Of a stretch of DNA of 64,000 bases, positions 32,816 through 44,445 are shown piece after piece (the stretch's first letter is position 1; the number at the start of each line of letters is the position of its first letter). The notes beneath the pieces were generated by a model. That model did no database searches. It was given only the letters and a program-made list of their open reading frames with translations, and was not told the DNA's origin. This stretch comes from Panulirus ornatus (taxonomy: Eukaryota; Arthropoda; Malacostraca; Decapoda; Palinuridae): contig NC_092286.1 of the NCBI RefSeq assembly GCF_036320965.1, forward strand, positions 27,441,189 to 27,505,188, given 5' to 3'. Position numbers and translations under genes: made by a program.

Positions 32816-34800
32816 ATTCTTTTTTTTTGCTTTGTCGCTGTCTCCCGCATTTGCGAGGTAGCGCAAGGAAACAGACGAAAGAAATGGCCCAACCCACCCC
32901 CATACACATGTATATACATACGTCCACACACGCAAATATACATACCTACACAGCTTTCCATGGTTTACCCCAGACGCTTCACATGCCCTGTTTTAATCCA
33001 CTGACAGCACGTCAACCCCGGTATACCACATCGATCCAATTCACTCTATTCCTTGCCCTCCTTTCACTCTCCTGCACAATTTGGTCTCCCACTTCTCGTT
33101 CCCTCCACCTCCGACACATATATCCTCTTGGTCAATCTTTCCTCACTCATTCTCTCCATGTGCCCAAACCATTTCAAAACACCCTCTTCTGCTCTCTCAA
33201 CCACGCTCTTTTTATTCCCACACATCTCTCTTACCCTTACATTACTTACTCGATCAAACCACCTCACACCAAACATTGTCCTCAAACATCTCATTTCCAG
33301 CACATCCATCCTCCTGCGCACAACTCTATCCGTAGCCCACGCCTCGCAACCATACAACATTGTTGGAACCACTATTCCTTCAAACATACCCATTTTTGCT
33401 TTCCGAGATAATGTTCTCGACTTCCACACATTCTTCAAGGCTCCCAGGATTTTCGCCCCCTCCCCCACCCTATGATCCACTTCTGCTTCCATGGTTCCAT
33501 CCGCTGCCAGATCCACTCCCAGATATCTAAAACACTTTACTTCCTCCAGTTTTTCTCCATTCAAACTTACCTCCCAATTGACTTGACCCTCAACCCTACT
33601 GTACCTAATAACCTTGCTCTTATTCACATTTACTCTTAACTTTCTTCTTTCACACACTTTACCAAACTCAGTCACCAGCTTCTGCAGTTTCTCACATGAA
33701 TCAGCCACCAGCGCTGTATCATCAGCGAACAACAACTGACTCACTTCCCAAGCTCTCTCATCCCCAACAGACTTCATACTTGCCCCTCTTTCCAAAACTC
33801 TTGCATTCACCTCCCTAACAACCCCATCCATAAACAAATTAAACAACCATGGAGACATCACACACCCCTGCCGCAACCCTACATTCACTGAGAACCAATC
33901 ACTTTCTTCTCTTCCTACACGTACACATGCCTTACATCCTCGATAAAAACTTTTCACTGCTTCTAACAACTTGCCTCCCACACCATATATTCTTAATACC
34001 TTCCACAGAGCATCTCTATCAACTCTATAATATGCCTTCTCCAGATCCATAAATGCTACATACAAATCCGTTTGCTTTTCTAAGTATTTTTCACATACAT
34101 TCTTCAAAGCAAACACCTGATCCACACATCCTCTAGCACTTCTGAAACCACACTGCTCTTCCCCAATCTGATGCTCTGTACATGCCTTCACCCTCTCAAT
34201 CAATACCCTCCCATATAATTTACCAGGAATACTCAACAAACTTATACCTCTGTAATTTGAGCACTCACTCTTGTCCCCTTTGCCTTTGTACAATGGCACT
34301 ATGCAAGCATTCTGCCAATCCTCAGGCACCTCACCATGAGTCATACATACATTAAATAACCTTATCAACCAGTCAACAATACAGTCACCCCCCTTTTTAA
34401 TAAATTCCACTGCAATACCATCCAAACCCACTGCCTTGCTGACTTTCATCTTCCGCAAAGCTTTTACTACCTCTTCTCTGTTTACCAAATCATTTTCCCT
34501 AACCCTCTCACTTTGCACACCACCTCGACCAAAACACCTTATATCTGCCACTCTATCATCAAACACATTCAACAAACCTTCAAAATACTCACTCCATCTC
34601 CTCACATCACCACTACTAGTTATCACCTCCACATTAGCCCCCTTCACTGAAGTTCCCATTTGCTCCCTTGTCTTACGCACTTTATTTACCTCCTTCCAGA
34701 ACATCTTTTTATTCTCCCTAAAATTTAATGATACTCTCTCACCCCAACTCTCATTTGCCCTCTTTTTCCCCTCTTGCACCTTTCTCTTGACCTCCTGCCT
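32816..34800 (-). mobile_element. LINE-A copy with the longest open RT frame, short 3' UTR
   Basis: Short 3' UTR and tail core at 32829-32870 with A-run. Body to 34800, where it stops in the linker against TATATATA. Both ends lie in ATATATAT, consistent with insertion into a TA run. A deletion of about 50 bp near 33076 removes the WRWKDGV-ILCDRGLNM codons. Confidence 0.9.
33064..34779 (-). pseudogene. LINE RT, 571 codons open, altered motif A and C-terminus
   Basis: Longest uninterrupted RT frame here: linker (SWGERVSLNFRENKKMFWKE), VGLDGIAVEFIKKGG, PLYKGKGDKSECSNYRGISL, GFRSARGCVDQVF, motif A AFMDLEKAYYRVDRDALW, motif B GLRQGCVMSPW, motif C LLFADDTALVADS, and the C-terminal region to GTRSGRPN, then a premature end CAGE from the deletion. 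Motif A is AYYRV instead of AYDRV; the metal-binding D of FMDLEKAYD remains. No EN. Lies in intron 2 of the ankyrin gene, same strand. Confidence 0.9.
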
Positions 34801-35098
34801 ATATATATATGTGAATTCTCATGTAGTGTGTCTTAGGTGCTGTTCAAGGATTACATTTGATTCATGACTGGCTGAGTTTGTTGGCACAAAGATTACAAAA
34901 GAAATTTATCTCAAAGGCTGGTCAGTAATGCAGTTAAATAATGTAAAAAGTGGGGAACAGAGAATGGTAATTGAATCAACAAAATTTCATTTGAGTTTTT
35001 ATTAATATTCATGTAGTCCCCTTTGATGGACTTTTGAAATTCTTTGAATTGACCATCTAACATTTTGGAAAGAAAAAATAATTATGACTGTGACAAAC
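34801..35098. other. Intron 2 sequence next to exon 2
   Basis: About 300 bp of unique AT-rich DNA between a LINE insertion and the exon 2 donor (GTTTGT at 35098-35093 on the minus strand). Confidence 0.6.
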
Positions 35099-35276
35099 CT
35101 TCTTAATGAATTTCTTGAGCTTTGCATTGTCTCCCAGGTGAGCCCATTTGTGAAGCTTGGTAAAGTTTTTGTCATGTTTACTGTGAGGATTAATTGATGT
35201 TATGCCTGCCAAGATGCTACTGTTGGAGTCCAAGGACTGGGTCTCATAACTGTAATATGAACCTCTCTGTGGGCTA
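35099..35276 (-). CDS. Ankyrin-repeat host gene, exon 2
   Basis: 178 bp: acceptor CTTTTTTTTTCAG, one phase-completing T, then 59 codons, donor GTTTGT. With the AG left from exon 1 the first codon is AGT (Ser). The peptide starts SPQRGSYYSYETQSLDSNSS, a Ser/Tyr-rich linker, and ends FTKLHKWAHLGDNAKLKKF then IKK, the first half of an ankyrin repeat (KLHKWAHLGDNAKLKK corresponds to the usual LH-AA-GD---V--LL). It continues in exon 3 with VPVDAQDSEGKTALHHAA in the same phase. The donor is weaker than those of exons 1 and 3. No mutations seen. Confidence 0.87.
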
Positions 35277-35348
35277 CTGAAAAAAAAAGTCAAAATGTAA
35301 GATTTTTAGTTACAAAGATTTTTAATTTTTTGAAAAATCATGAACAAA

Positions 35349-35700
35349 AAGCAATATGTTCTGACAATAAAGACAAAAATGTCATACAAGGTCATTTTAA
35401 GTCCTCAAACAACTTATTTATGAAATATTTGTAAGTACTGAAGAAAGAAAACCTCTATTTTCTGGAAGGGTGTCCCTCAAGCCTTAAGAATCTTTGAGAT
35501 TCCCAAGGGTCAGAAACTTCTCAACTCCACTGACCTTTGGTAAGGTAAATGCTTCTACTACCTCACTTCCCACATTTTCAATGATAGTAGCCCACGGCTT
35601 GGCCTGGATCTGCCCATCAACCAACCACCTACCTCCACTAATTGGCGACATCGCTGTCTCCTGGTTGTCGGTACCAACCTGCCTCATAAATATCAGAATA
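35349..35700. repeat. Low-copy segment duplicated at 17081
   Basis: Begins GCAATATGTTCTGACAATAA. The same sequence starts at 17081-17090 right after segment A. It lies inside intron 1, 73 bp upstream of exon 2. Confidence 0.85.
35484..35687 (-). CDS. Unidentified 67-codon open frame
   Basis: Starts MRQVGTDNQE, contains GGRWLVDGQIQAKPWATIIE and VVEAFTLPKVSGVEKF, ends GNLKDS and TAA. The composition looks protein-like (balanced, not a TA or antisense-LINE shadow). It could be the last exon of a gene, an exonised repeat or a transposon relic. No domain recognised. The only other copy here (17217-17456) is damaged. It lies on the host gene's strand inside its intron 1, so it could in principle be an alternative exon. 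Confidence 0.35.
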   Translation of the reverse strand: MRQVGTDNQETAMSPISGGRWLVDGQIQAKPWATIIENVGSEVVEAFTLPKVSGVEKFLTLGNLKDS

Positions 35701-38545
35701 CGGTTTGAAAAGAGAGATATACATAAGTATACGTATGTAGGTAGGAAAGATGGCCAGACAGCGTTATTGGATTATGTGTTAATTGATAGGTGCGCAAAAG
35801 AGAGACTTCTGGATGTTAATGTGCTGAGAGGTGCAACTGAAGGGATATCTGATCATTATCTTGTGGAGGCAAAGGTGAAGATTTGTAGAGGTTTTCAGAA
35901 AAGAAGAGAGAATGTTGGGGTGAAGAGAGTGGTGAGAGTAAGTGAGCTTGGGAAGGAGACTTGTGTGAGGAAGTGCCAGGAGAGAATGAGTACAGAATGG
36001 AAAAAGGTGAAAACAAAGGAGATAAGGGAAGTGGGGGAGGAATGGGATGCATTTCGGGAAGCAGTGATGGCTTACACAAAAGATGCTTGTGGCATGAGAA
36101 GCGTGGGAGGTGGGCAGATTAGAAAGGGTAGTGAGTGGTGGGATGAAGAAGTAAGATAGTGAAAGAGAACAGAGAGGCATTTGGACAATTTTTGCAGGGG
36201 AATAATGCAAATGAGTGGGAGATGTATAAAAGAAAGAGGCAGGAGGTCAAGAGAAAGGTGCAAGAGGTGAAAAAGAGGGCAAATGAGAGTTGGGGTGAGA
36301 GAGTATCATTAAATTCTAGGGAGAATAAAAAGATGTTTTAGAAGGAGGTAAATAAAGCGCGTAAGACAAGGGAATCACTGGGAACTTCAGTGAAGGGGGC
36401 TAATGGGGAGGTGATAACAAGTAGTGGTGATGTGAGAAGGAGATGGAGTGAGTATTTTGAAGGTTTGTTGAATGTGTTTGATGATATGGTGGCAGATATA
36501 GGATGTTTTGGTCAAGGTGGTGTGCAAAGTGAGAGGGTTAGGGAGAATGATTTGGTAAACATAGAAGAGGTAGTAAAAGTTTTGTGGAAGATGAAAGTCA
36601 GCAAGGCAGCGGGTTTGGATGGTATTGCAGTGGAATTTATTAAAAAAGGGGGTGACTGTATTGTTGACTGGTTGATAAGGTTATTTAATGTATGTATGAT
36701 TCATGGTGAGGTGCCTGAGGATTGGCGGAATGCTTGCATAGTGCCATTGTGCAAAGGCAAAGGGGATAAAAAAGAGTGCTCAAATTACAGAGGTATAAGT
36801 TTGTTGAGTATTCCTGGGAAATCATATAGGAGGGAATTGATTGAGAGGGTGAAGGCATGTACAGAGCATCAGATTGGGGAAGAGCAGTGTGGTTTCAGAA
36901 GTGGTAGAGGACGTGTGGACCAGGTGTTTGCTTTGAAGAATGTATGTGAGAAATACTTAGAAAAGCAAATGGATTTGTATGTAGCATTTATGGATCTGGA
37001 GAAGGCATATGATAGAGTTGATAGAGATGCTCTGTGGAAGGTATTAAGAATATATGGTGTGGTGAGGCAAGGTGTTAGAAGCAGTGAAAAGTTTTTATCG
37101 AGGATGTAAGGCATGTTTACGTGTAGGAAGAGAGGAAAGTGATTGGTTCTCAGTGAATGTAGGTTTGCAGCAGGGGTGTGTGATGTCTCCACAGTTGTTT
37201 AATTTGTTTATGGATGGGGTTGTTAGGAAGGTGAATGCAAGAGTTTTGGAAAGAGGGGCAGGTATGCAGTCTGTTGTGGATGAGAGAGCTTGGGAAGTGA
37301 GTCAGTTGTTGTTCGCTGATGATACAGCGCTGGTGGCTGATTCATGTGAGAAACTGCAGAAGCTGGTGACTGAGTTTGGTAAAGTGTGTGAAAGAAGAAA
37401 GTTAAGAGTAAATGTGAATAAGAGCAAGGTAATAATATTAGGTACAGTAGGGTTGAGGGTCAAGTCAGTTGGGAGGTAAGTTTGAATGGAGAAAAACTGG
37501 AGGAAGTAAAGTGTTTTAGATATCTGGGAGTGGATCTGGCAGCGGATGGAACCATGGAAGTGGAAGTGAATCATAGGGTGGGGGAGGGGGCGAAAATTCT
37601 GGGAGCCTTGAAGAATGTTTGGAAGTCAAGAACATTATCTCGGAAAGCAAAAATGGGTATGTTTGAAGGAATAGTGGTTCCAACAATGTTGTATGGCTGC
37701 GAGGTGTGGGCTATGGATAGAGTTGTGCGCAGGAGGGTGAATGTGTTGGAAATGAGATGTTTGAGGACAATATGTGGTGTGAGGTGGTTTGATCGAGCAA
37801 GTAATGTAAGGGTAAGAGAGATGTGTGGAAATAAAAAGAGCATGGTTGAGAGAGCAGAAGAGGGTGTTTTGAAATGGTTTGGTCACATGGAGAGAATGAG
37901 TGAGGAAAGATTGACCAAGAGGATATATGTGTCAGAGGTGGGGGTAACGAGGAGAAGTGGGAGACCAAATTGGAGGTGGAAAGATGGAGTGAAAAAGATT
38001 TTGAGTGATCGGGGCCTGAACATGCAGGAGGGTGAAAGGCGTGCAAGGAATAGAGTGCATTGGAACGATGTGGTATATCGGGGTCGACGTGCTGTCAATG
38101 GATTGAACCAGGGCATGTGAAGTGTCTAGGGTAAACCATGGAAAGTTCTGCAGGGCCTGGATATGGAAAGGGAGCTGTGGTTTCAGTGCATTATTACATG
38201 ACAGCTAGAGACTGAGTGTGAACGAATGTGGCCTTTGTTGTCTTTTCCTAGTGCTACCTCGTACACATGAGGGGGGAGGGGGTTTTTATTTCATGTGTGG
38301 CAGGGTGGTGATGGGAATGAATAAAGGCAGACAGTATGAATTATGTACATGTGTATATATGTATATATCTGTGTGTGTATATATATGTATATGTTGAGAT
38401 GTATAGGTATGTATATTTGTGTGTGTGGATGTGTATGTATATACATGTGTATGAGGGTGGGTTGGGCCATTCTTTCGTCAGTTTCCTTGAGCTATCTCGC
38501 TAAAGAGGGAGACAGCGACATAGCAAAATATAATAATACATATAT
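35696..38545 (+). mobile_element. LINE-B copy, first in the array, 5' truncated in EN
   Basis: Starts inside EN at KRDIHKYTYVGRKDGQ. Runs through the linker, RT and C-terminus (RRAVNGLNQGM, TGA at 38118-38120), the long 3' UTR (38121-38520) and the tail GACATAGCAAAATATAATAA. It is followed without spacer by a second LINE body at 38553. Confidence 0.92.
35722..38120 (+). pseudogene. LINE-B EN-RT pseudogene (array copy 1)
   Basis: EN end: ALLDYVLIDRCAKERLLDV and ISDHYLVEAKV. Breaks: a deletion that turns AGATTATTAGTG into AGATAGTG at 36157; TGG to TAG at 36339-36341; a shift near 37062 (GTGGTGAGGCAAGGTG) before motif B; insertion AATAAT near 37433 before motif E. Between the breaks, motif A (AFMDLEKAYDRVDRD), motif B (GLQQGCVMSPQ), motif C (LLFADDTALVADS) and the C-terminus are conserved. 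The next copy carries all the same breaks, so they came before the duplication. Confidence 0.9.
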
Positions 38546-41204
38546 GGATGTCAAGAAGAGAGAATGTTGGGGTGAAGAGAGTGGTGAGAGTAAGTGAGCT
38601 TGGGAAGGAGACTTGTGTGAGGAAGTGCCAGGAGAGAATGAGTACAGAATGGAAAAAGGTGAAAACAAAGGAGATAAGGGAAGTGGGGGAGGAATGGGAT
38701 GCATTTCGGGAAGCAGTGATGGCTTACACAAAAGATGCTTGTGGCATGAGAAGCGTGGGAGGTGGGCAGATTAGAAAGGGTAGTGAGTGGTGGGATGAAG
38801 AAGTAAGATAGTGAAAGAGAACAGAGAGGCATTTGGACAATTTTTGCAGGGGAATAATGCAAATGAGTGGGAGATGTATAAAAGAAAGAGGCAGGAGGTC
38901 AAGAGAAAGGTGCAAGAGGTGAAAAAGAGGGCAAATGAGAGTTGGGGTGAGAGAGTATCATTAAATTCTAGGGAGAATAAAAAGATGTTTTAGAAGGAGG
39001 TAAATAAAGCGCGTAAGACAAGGGAATCACTGGGAACTTCAGTGAAGGGGGCTAATGGGGAGGTGATAACAAGTAGTGGTGATGTGAGAAGGAGATGGAG
39101 TGAGTATTTTGAAGGTTTGTTGAATGTGTCTGATGATATGGTGGCAGATATAGGATGTTTTGGTCAAGGTGGTGTGCAAAGTGAGAGGGTTAGGGAGAAT
39201 GATTTGGTAAACATAGAAGAGGTAGTAAAAGTTTTGTGGAAGATGAAAGTCAGCAAGGCAGTGGGTTTGGATGGTATTGCAGTGGAATTTATTAAAAAAG
39301 GGGGTGACTGTATTGTTGACTGGTTGATAAGGTTATTTAATGTATGTATGATTCATGGTGAGGTGCCTGAGGATTGGCGGAATGCTTGCATAGTGCCATT
39401 GTGCAAAGGCAAAGGGGATAAAAAAGAGTGCTCAAATTACAGAGGTATAAGTTTGTTGAGTATTCCTGGGAAATCATATAGGAGGGAATTGATTGAGAGG
39501 GTGAAGGCATGTACAGAGCATCAGATTGGGGAAGAGCAGTGTGGTTTCAGAAGTGGTAGAGGACGTGTGGACCAGGTGTTTGCTTTGAAGAATGTATGTG
39601 AGAAATACTTAGAAAAGCAAATGGATTTGTATGTAGCATTTATGGATCTGGAGAAGGCATATGATAGAGTTGATAGAGATGCTCTGTGGAAGGTATTAAG
39701 AATATATGGTGTGGTGAGGCAAGGTGTTAGAAGCAGTGAAAAGTTTTTATCGAGGATGTAAGGCATGTTTACGTGTAGGAAGAGAGGAAAGTGATTGGTT
39801 CTCAGTGAATGTAGGTTTGCAGCAGGGGTGTGTGATGTCTCCACAGTTGTTTAATTTGTTTATGGATGGGGTTGTTAGGAAGGTGAATGCAAGAGTTTTG
39901 GAAAGAGGGGCAGGTATGCAGTCTGTTGTGGATGAGAGAGCTTGGGAAGTGAGTCAGTTGTTGTTCGCTGATGATACAGCGCTGGTGGCTGATTCATGTG
40001 AGAAACTGCAGAAGCTGGTGACTGAGTTTGGTAAAGTGTGTGAAAGAAGAAAGTTAAGAGTAAATGTGAATAAGAGCAAGGTAATAATATTAGGTACAGT
40101 AGGGTTGAGGGTCAAGTCAGTTGGGAGGTAAGTTTGAATGGAGAAAAACTGGAGGAAGTAAAGTGTTTTAGATATCTGGGAGTGGATCTGGCAGCGGATG
40201 GAACCATGGAAGTGGAAGTGAATCATAGGGTGGGGGAGGGGGCGAAAATTCTGGGAGCCTTGAAGAATGTTTGGAAGTCAAGAACATTATCTCGGAAAGC
40301 AAAAATGGGTATGTTTGAAGGAATAGTGGTTCCAACAATGTTGTATGGCTGCGAGGTGTGGGCTACGGATAGAGTTGTGCGCAGGAGGGTGAATGTGTTG
40401 GAAATGAGATGTTTGAGGACAATATGTGGTGTGAGGTGGTTTGATCGAGCAAGTAATGTAAGGGTAAGAGAGATGTGTGGAAATAAAAAGAGCATGGTTG
40501 AGAGAGCAGAAGAGGGTGTTTTGAAATGGTTTGGTCACATGGAGAGAATGAGTGAGGAAAGATTGACCAAGAGGATATATGTGTCAGAGGTGGGGGTAAC
40601 GAGGAGAAGTGGGAGACCAAATTGGAGGTGGAAAGATGGAGTGAAAAAGATTTTGAGTGATCGGGGCCTGAACATGCAGGAGGGTGAAAGGCGTGCAAGG
40701 AATAGAGTGCATTGGAACGATGTGGTATATCGGGGTCGACGTGCTGTCAATGGATTGAACCAGGGCATGTGAAGTGTCTAGGGTAAACCATGGAAAGTTC
40801 TGCAGGGCCTGGATATGGAAAGGGAGCTGTGGTTTCAGTGCATTATTACATGACAGCTAGAGACTGAGTGTGAACGAATGTGGCCTTTGTTGTCTTTTCC
40901 TAGTGCTACCTCGTACACATGAGGGGGGAGGGGGTTTTTATTTCATGTGTGGCAGGGTGGTGATGGGAATGAATAAAGGCAGACAGTATGAATTATGTAC
41001 ATGTGTATATATGTATATATCTGTGTGTGTATATATATGTATATGTTGAGATGTATAGGTATGTATATTTGTGTGTGTGGATGTGTATGTATATACATGT
41101 GTATGAGGGTGGGTTGGGCCATTCTTTCGTCAGTTTCCTTGAGCTATCTCGCTAAAGAGGGAGACAGCGACATAGCAAAATATAATAATACATATATGGA
41201 TGTC
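35901..41204 (+). repeat. Exact tandem duplication, unit 2,652 bp
   Basis: Units 35901-38552 and 38553-41204, with about four or five substitutions seen (for example 36477/39129, 36620/39272, 37714/40366). Breakpoint: LINE 3' tail ...GGATGTC joined to LINE body AAGAAGAGAGAATG. The same tail also joins a subfamily-A LINE at 41205. This is what unequal exchange between two LINE bodies in direct orientation would give. Confidence 0.95.
38553..41197 (+). mobile_element. LINE-B copy, second in the array
   Basis: Starts in the linker (RRENVGVKRVVRVSELGKE). Same damage as the first array copy (AGATAG at 38809, TAG at 38991-38993, shifts near 39714 and 40085), TGA at 40770-40772, long 3' UTR and the same tail to 41197. 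Confidence 0.92.
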
Positions 41205-43389
41205 AAGAAGAGTGAATGTTGGGGTGAAGAGGGTGGTGAGAGTAAGTGAGCTTGGGAAGGAGACTTGTGTGAGGAAGTACCAGGAGAGACAGAGTACAGA
41301 ATGGAAAAAGGTGAGAACAATGGAGGTAAGGGGAGTGGGGGAGGAATGGGATGTATTTAGGGAATCAGTGATGGATTGCACAAAAGATGCTTGTGGCATG
41401 AGAAGAGTGGGAGGTGTGTTGATTAGAAAGGGTAGTGAGTGGTGGGATGAAGAAGTAAGATTATTAGTGAAAGAGAAGAGAGAGGCATTTGGACGATTTT
41501 TGCAGGGAAAAAATGCAATTGAGTGGGAGATGTATAAAAGAAAGAGACAGGAGGTCAAGAAAAAGGTGCAAGAGGTGAAAAAGAGGGCAAATGAGAGTTG
41601 GGGTGAGAGAGTATCATTAAATTTTAGGGAGAATAAAAAGATGTTCTGGAAGGAGGTAAATAAAGTGCGTAAGACAAGGGAGCAAATGGGAACTTCAGTG
41701 AAGGGCGCAAATGGGGAGGTGATAACAAGTAGTGGGGATGTGAGAAGGAGATGGAGTGAGTATTTTGAAGGTTTGTTGAATGTGTTTGATGATAGAGTGG
41801 CAGATATTGGGTGTTTTGGTTGAGGTGGTGTGCAAAGTGAGAGGGTTAGGGAAAATGATTTGGTAAACAGAGAAGAAGTAGTAAAAGCTTTGCGGAAGAT
41901 GAAAGCCGGCAAGGCAGCAGGTTTGGATGGTATTGCAGTGGAATTTATTAAAAAAGGGAGTGACTGTATTATTGACTGGTTGGTAAGGTTATTTAATGTA
42001 TGTATGACTCATGGTGAGGTGCCTGAGGATTGGCAGAATGCGTGCATAGTGCCATTGTACAAAGGCAAAGGGGATAAGAGTGAGTGCTCAAATTACAGAG
42101 ATATAAGTTTGTTGAGTATTCCTGGTAAATTATATGGGAGGGTATTGATTGAGAGGGTGAAGGCATGTACAGAGCATCAGATTGGGGAAGAGCAGTGTGG
42201 TTTCAGAAGTGGTAGAGGATGTGTGGACCAGGTGTTTGCTTTGAAGAATGTATGTGAGAAATACTTAGAAAAGCAAATGGATTTGTATGTAGCATTTATG
42301 GATCTGGAGAAGGCTTATGATAGAGTTGATAGAGATGCTCTGTGGAAGGTATTAAGAATATATGGTGTGGGAGGCAAGTTGTTAGAAGCAGTGAAAAGTT
42401 TTTATCGAGGATGTAAGGCATGTGTACGTGTAGGAAGAGAGGAGAGTGATTGGTTCTCAGTGAATGTAGGTTTGCGGCAGGGGTGTGTGATGTCTCCATG
42501 GTTGTTTAATTTGTTTATGGATGGGGTTGTTAGGGAGGTAAATGCAAGAGTTTTGGAAAGAGGGGCAAGTATGAAGTCTGTTGGGGATGAGAGAGCTTGG
42601 GAAGTGAGTCAGTTGTTGTTCGCTGATGATACAGCGCTGGTGGCTGATTCATGTGAGAAACTGCAGAAGCTGGTGACTGAGTTTGGTAAAGTGTGTGAAA
42701 GAAGAAAGTTAAGAGTAAATGTGAATAAGAACAAGGTTATTAGGTACAGTAGGGTTGAGGGTCAAGTCAATTGGGAGGTAAGTTTGAATGGAGAAAAACT
42801 GTAGGAAGTAAAGTGTTTTAGATATCTGGGAGTGGATCTGGCAGCGGATGGAACCATGGAAGCGGAAGTGGATCATAGGGTGGGGGAGGGGGCGAAAATC
42901 CTGGGAGCCTTGAAGAATGTGTGGAAGTCGAGAACATTATCTCGGAAAGCAAAAATGGGTATGTTTGAAGGAATAGTGGTTCCAACAATGTTGTATGGTT
43001 GCGAGGCGTGGGCTACGGATAGAGTTGTGCGCAGGAGGATGGATGTGCTGGAAATGAGATGTTTGAGGACAATGTGTGGTGTGAGGTGGTTTGATCGAGT
43101 AAGTAACGTAAGGGTAAGAGAGATGTGTGGGAATAAAAAGAGCGTGGTTGAGAGAGCAGAAGAGGGGTTTTTGAAATGGTTTGGGCACATGGAGAGAATG
43201 AGTGAGGAAAGATTGACCAAGAGGATATATGTGTCGGAGGTGGAGGGAACGAGGAGAAGTGGGAGACCAAATTGGAGGTGGAAAGATGGAGTGAAAAAGA
43301 TTTTGTGTGATCGGGGCCTGAACATGCAGGAGGGTGAAAGGAGGGCAAGGAATAGAGTGAATTGGATCGATGTGGTATACCGGGGTTGA
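41200..43389 (+). pseudogene. LINE-A RT, linker to C-terminus, two premature stops
   Basis: Only two nonsense changes and no frameshift over 2.2 kb: CGA to TGA at 41821-41823 (FG*GGVQSER) and GAG to TAG at 42802-42804 (GEKL*EVKCF). All RT motifs present (AAGLDGIAVEF, NYRDISLLSIPGK, AFMDLEKAYDRVDRD, GLRQGCVMSPW, LLFADDTALVADS), C-terminus ends NWIDVVYRG with TGA at 43387-43389. EN is missing because of 5' truncation. A recent copy. Confidence 0.9.
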
Positions 43390-43557
43390 AGTGCTGTCAG
43401 TGGATTGAATCAGGGCATGTGAAGCGTCTGGGGTAAACCATGGAAAGCTGTGTAGGTATGTATATTTGCGTGTGTGGACATATGTATATACATGTGTATG
43501 GGGGTGGGTTGGGCCATTTCTTTCGTCTGTTTCCTTGCGCTACCTCGCAAACGCGGG
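41205..43557 (+). mobile_element. LINE-A copy, third in the array
   Basis: Begins in the linker right after the tail of the preceding LINE-B. Short 3' UTR, core CGCTACCTCGCAAACGCGGG at 43538-43557. The terminal ...CGACAAAGC is absent: AGACAG runs straight into the head of a SINE-like element. Confidence 0.92.
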
Positions 43558-43800
43558 AGACAGGGGATAGGGGATTAAGAATACTTCCCACGTATTCCCT
43601 GCGTGTCGTAGAAGGCGACTAAAAGGGGAGGGAGCGGGGGGCTGGAAATCCTCCCCTCTCGTTTTTTTTTTTTTAATTTTCCAAAAGAAGGAACAGAGGG
43701 GGCCAGGTGAGGATATTCCAAAAAAGGCCCAGTCCTCTGTTCTTAACGCTACCTCGCCAACGCGGGAAATGGCAAATAGTTTAAAAGAAAGAAAGAAGAT
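43558..43800 (+). mobile_element. SINE-like element fused to a LINE tail
   Basis: GGGGATAGGGGATTAAGAAT, TACTTCCCACGTATTCCC, the GTCGTAGAAGGCGACTAAAA block, AGGGGAGG...CCTCCCCT inverted repeat, T-run, CCAAAAGAAGGAACAGAG, AAGGCCCAGTCCTCTGTTC, core ACGCTACCTCGCCAACGCGG, GAAATGGCAAATAG, then AAAAGAAAGAAAGAAG. The junction at 43557-43563 lacks the usual LINE end and the first bases of the usual head. Confidence 0.9.
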
Positions 43801-44445
43801 CATGATAATGGTTACCATCAGTCTAGGAAAGTTTTTCAAAAAAGAGGGGAAGGATGGACTAACAATATCATCAAGAAAAATGCCCAAGGGACTCTCAGTG
43901 TTCCATGCTTCAAACCCTTATGTTTCTTTCGTGGGTCGATTTGTACTGAAAGCATTGACAGCACATGAACTCAGAGAAGGAAGGTTAAGAGGATAAAGCA
44001 ATTAAGTGCATGGGTATCAAATTTGCTAAGGGAGAGGAAGTTACAATGCATCAACTATCCTCCCACTTTTTCAATGGTCAGTGCTTATACAGAGGTATTT
44101 TGAACATGACACAGAGAATTGATCTGGTGACTTTCTTGTGACTTTTATTATGAAGTTCAATGGTTTTGGAAAAGATTAGCATCATTGTTTGGTACTATTA
44201 GTCTCAAAACAGCAGCTTTAATAATAATGAGCAGTACAGGCACCGCTGATTTTCTTGCACTCTTGGTTCCAAAGCCTTGCTGGATTAACCATTTTGTTGG
44301 ACCAACTGTGGTCACATAATAATAATTCATCAACACACCTCTAACCCACTAATTATGCATCTCCCATGTGTCTAAAGTATACTATGGACTGCTAGAAATT
44401 CAAACAAATATTAAATGTAAATTAAATAAATAAATGAAATACAGG
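43801..44445. other. Low-copy sequence duplicated at 20150-20810
   Basis: No genes recognised. The counterpart in segment B shows many added G/A/T bases, which is the clearest evidence that segment B is noisy. Confidence 0.7.
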
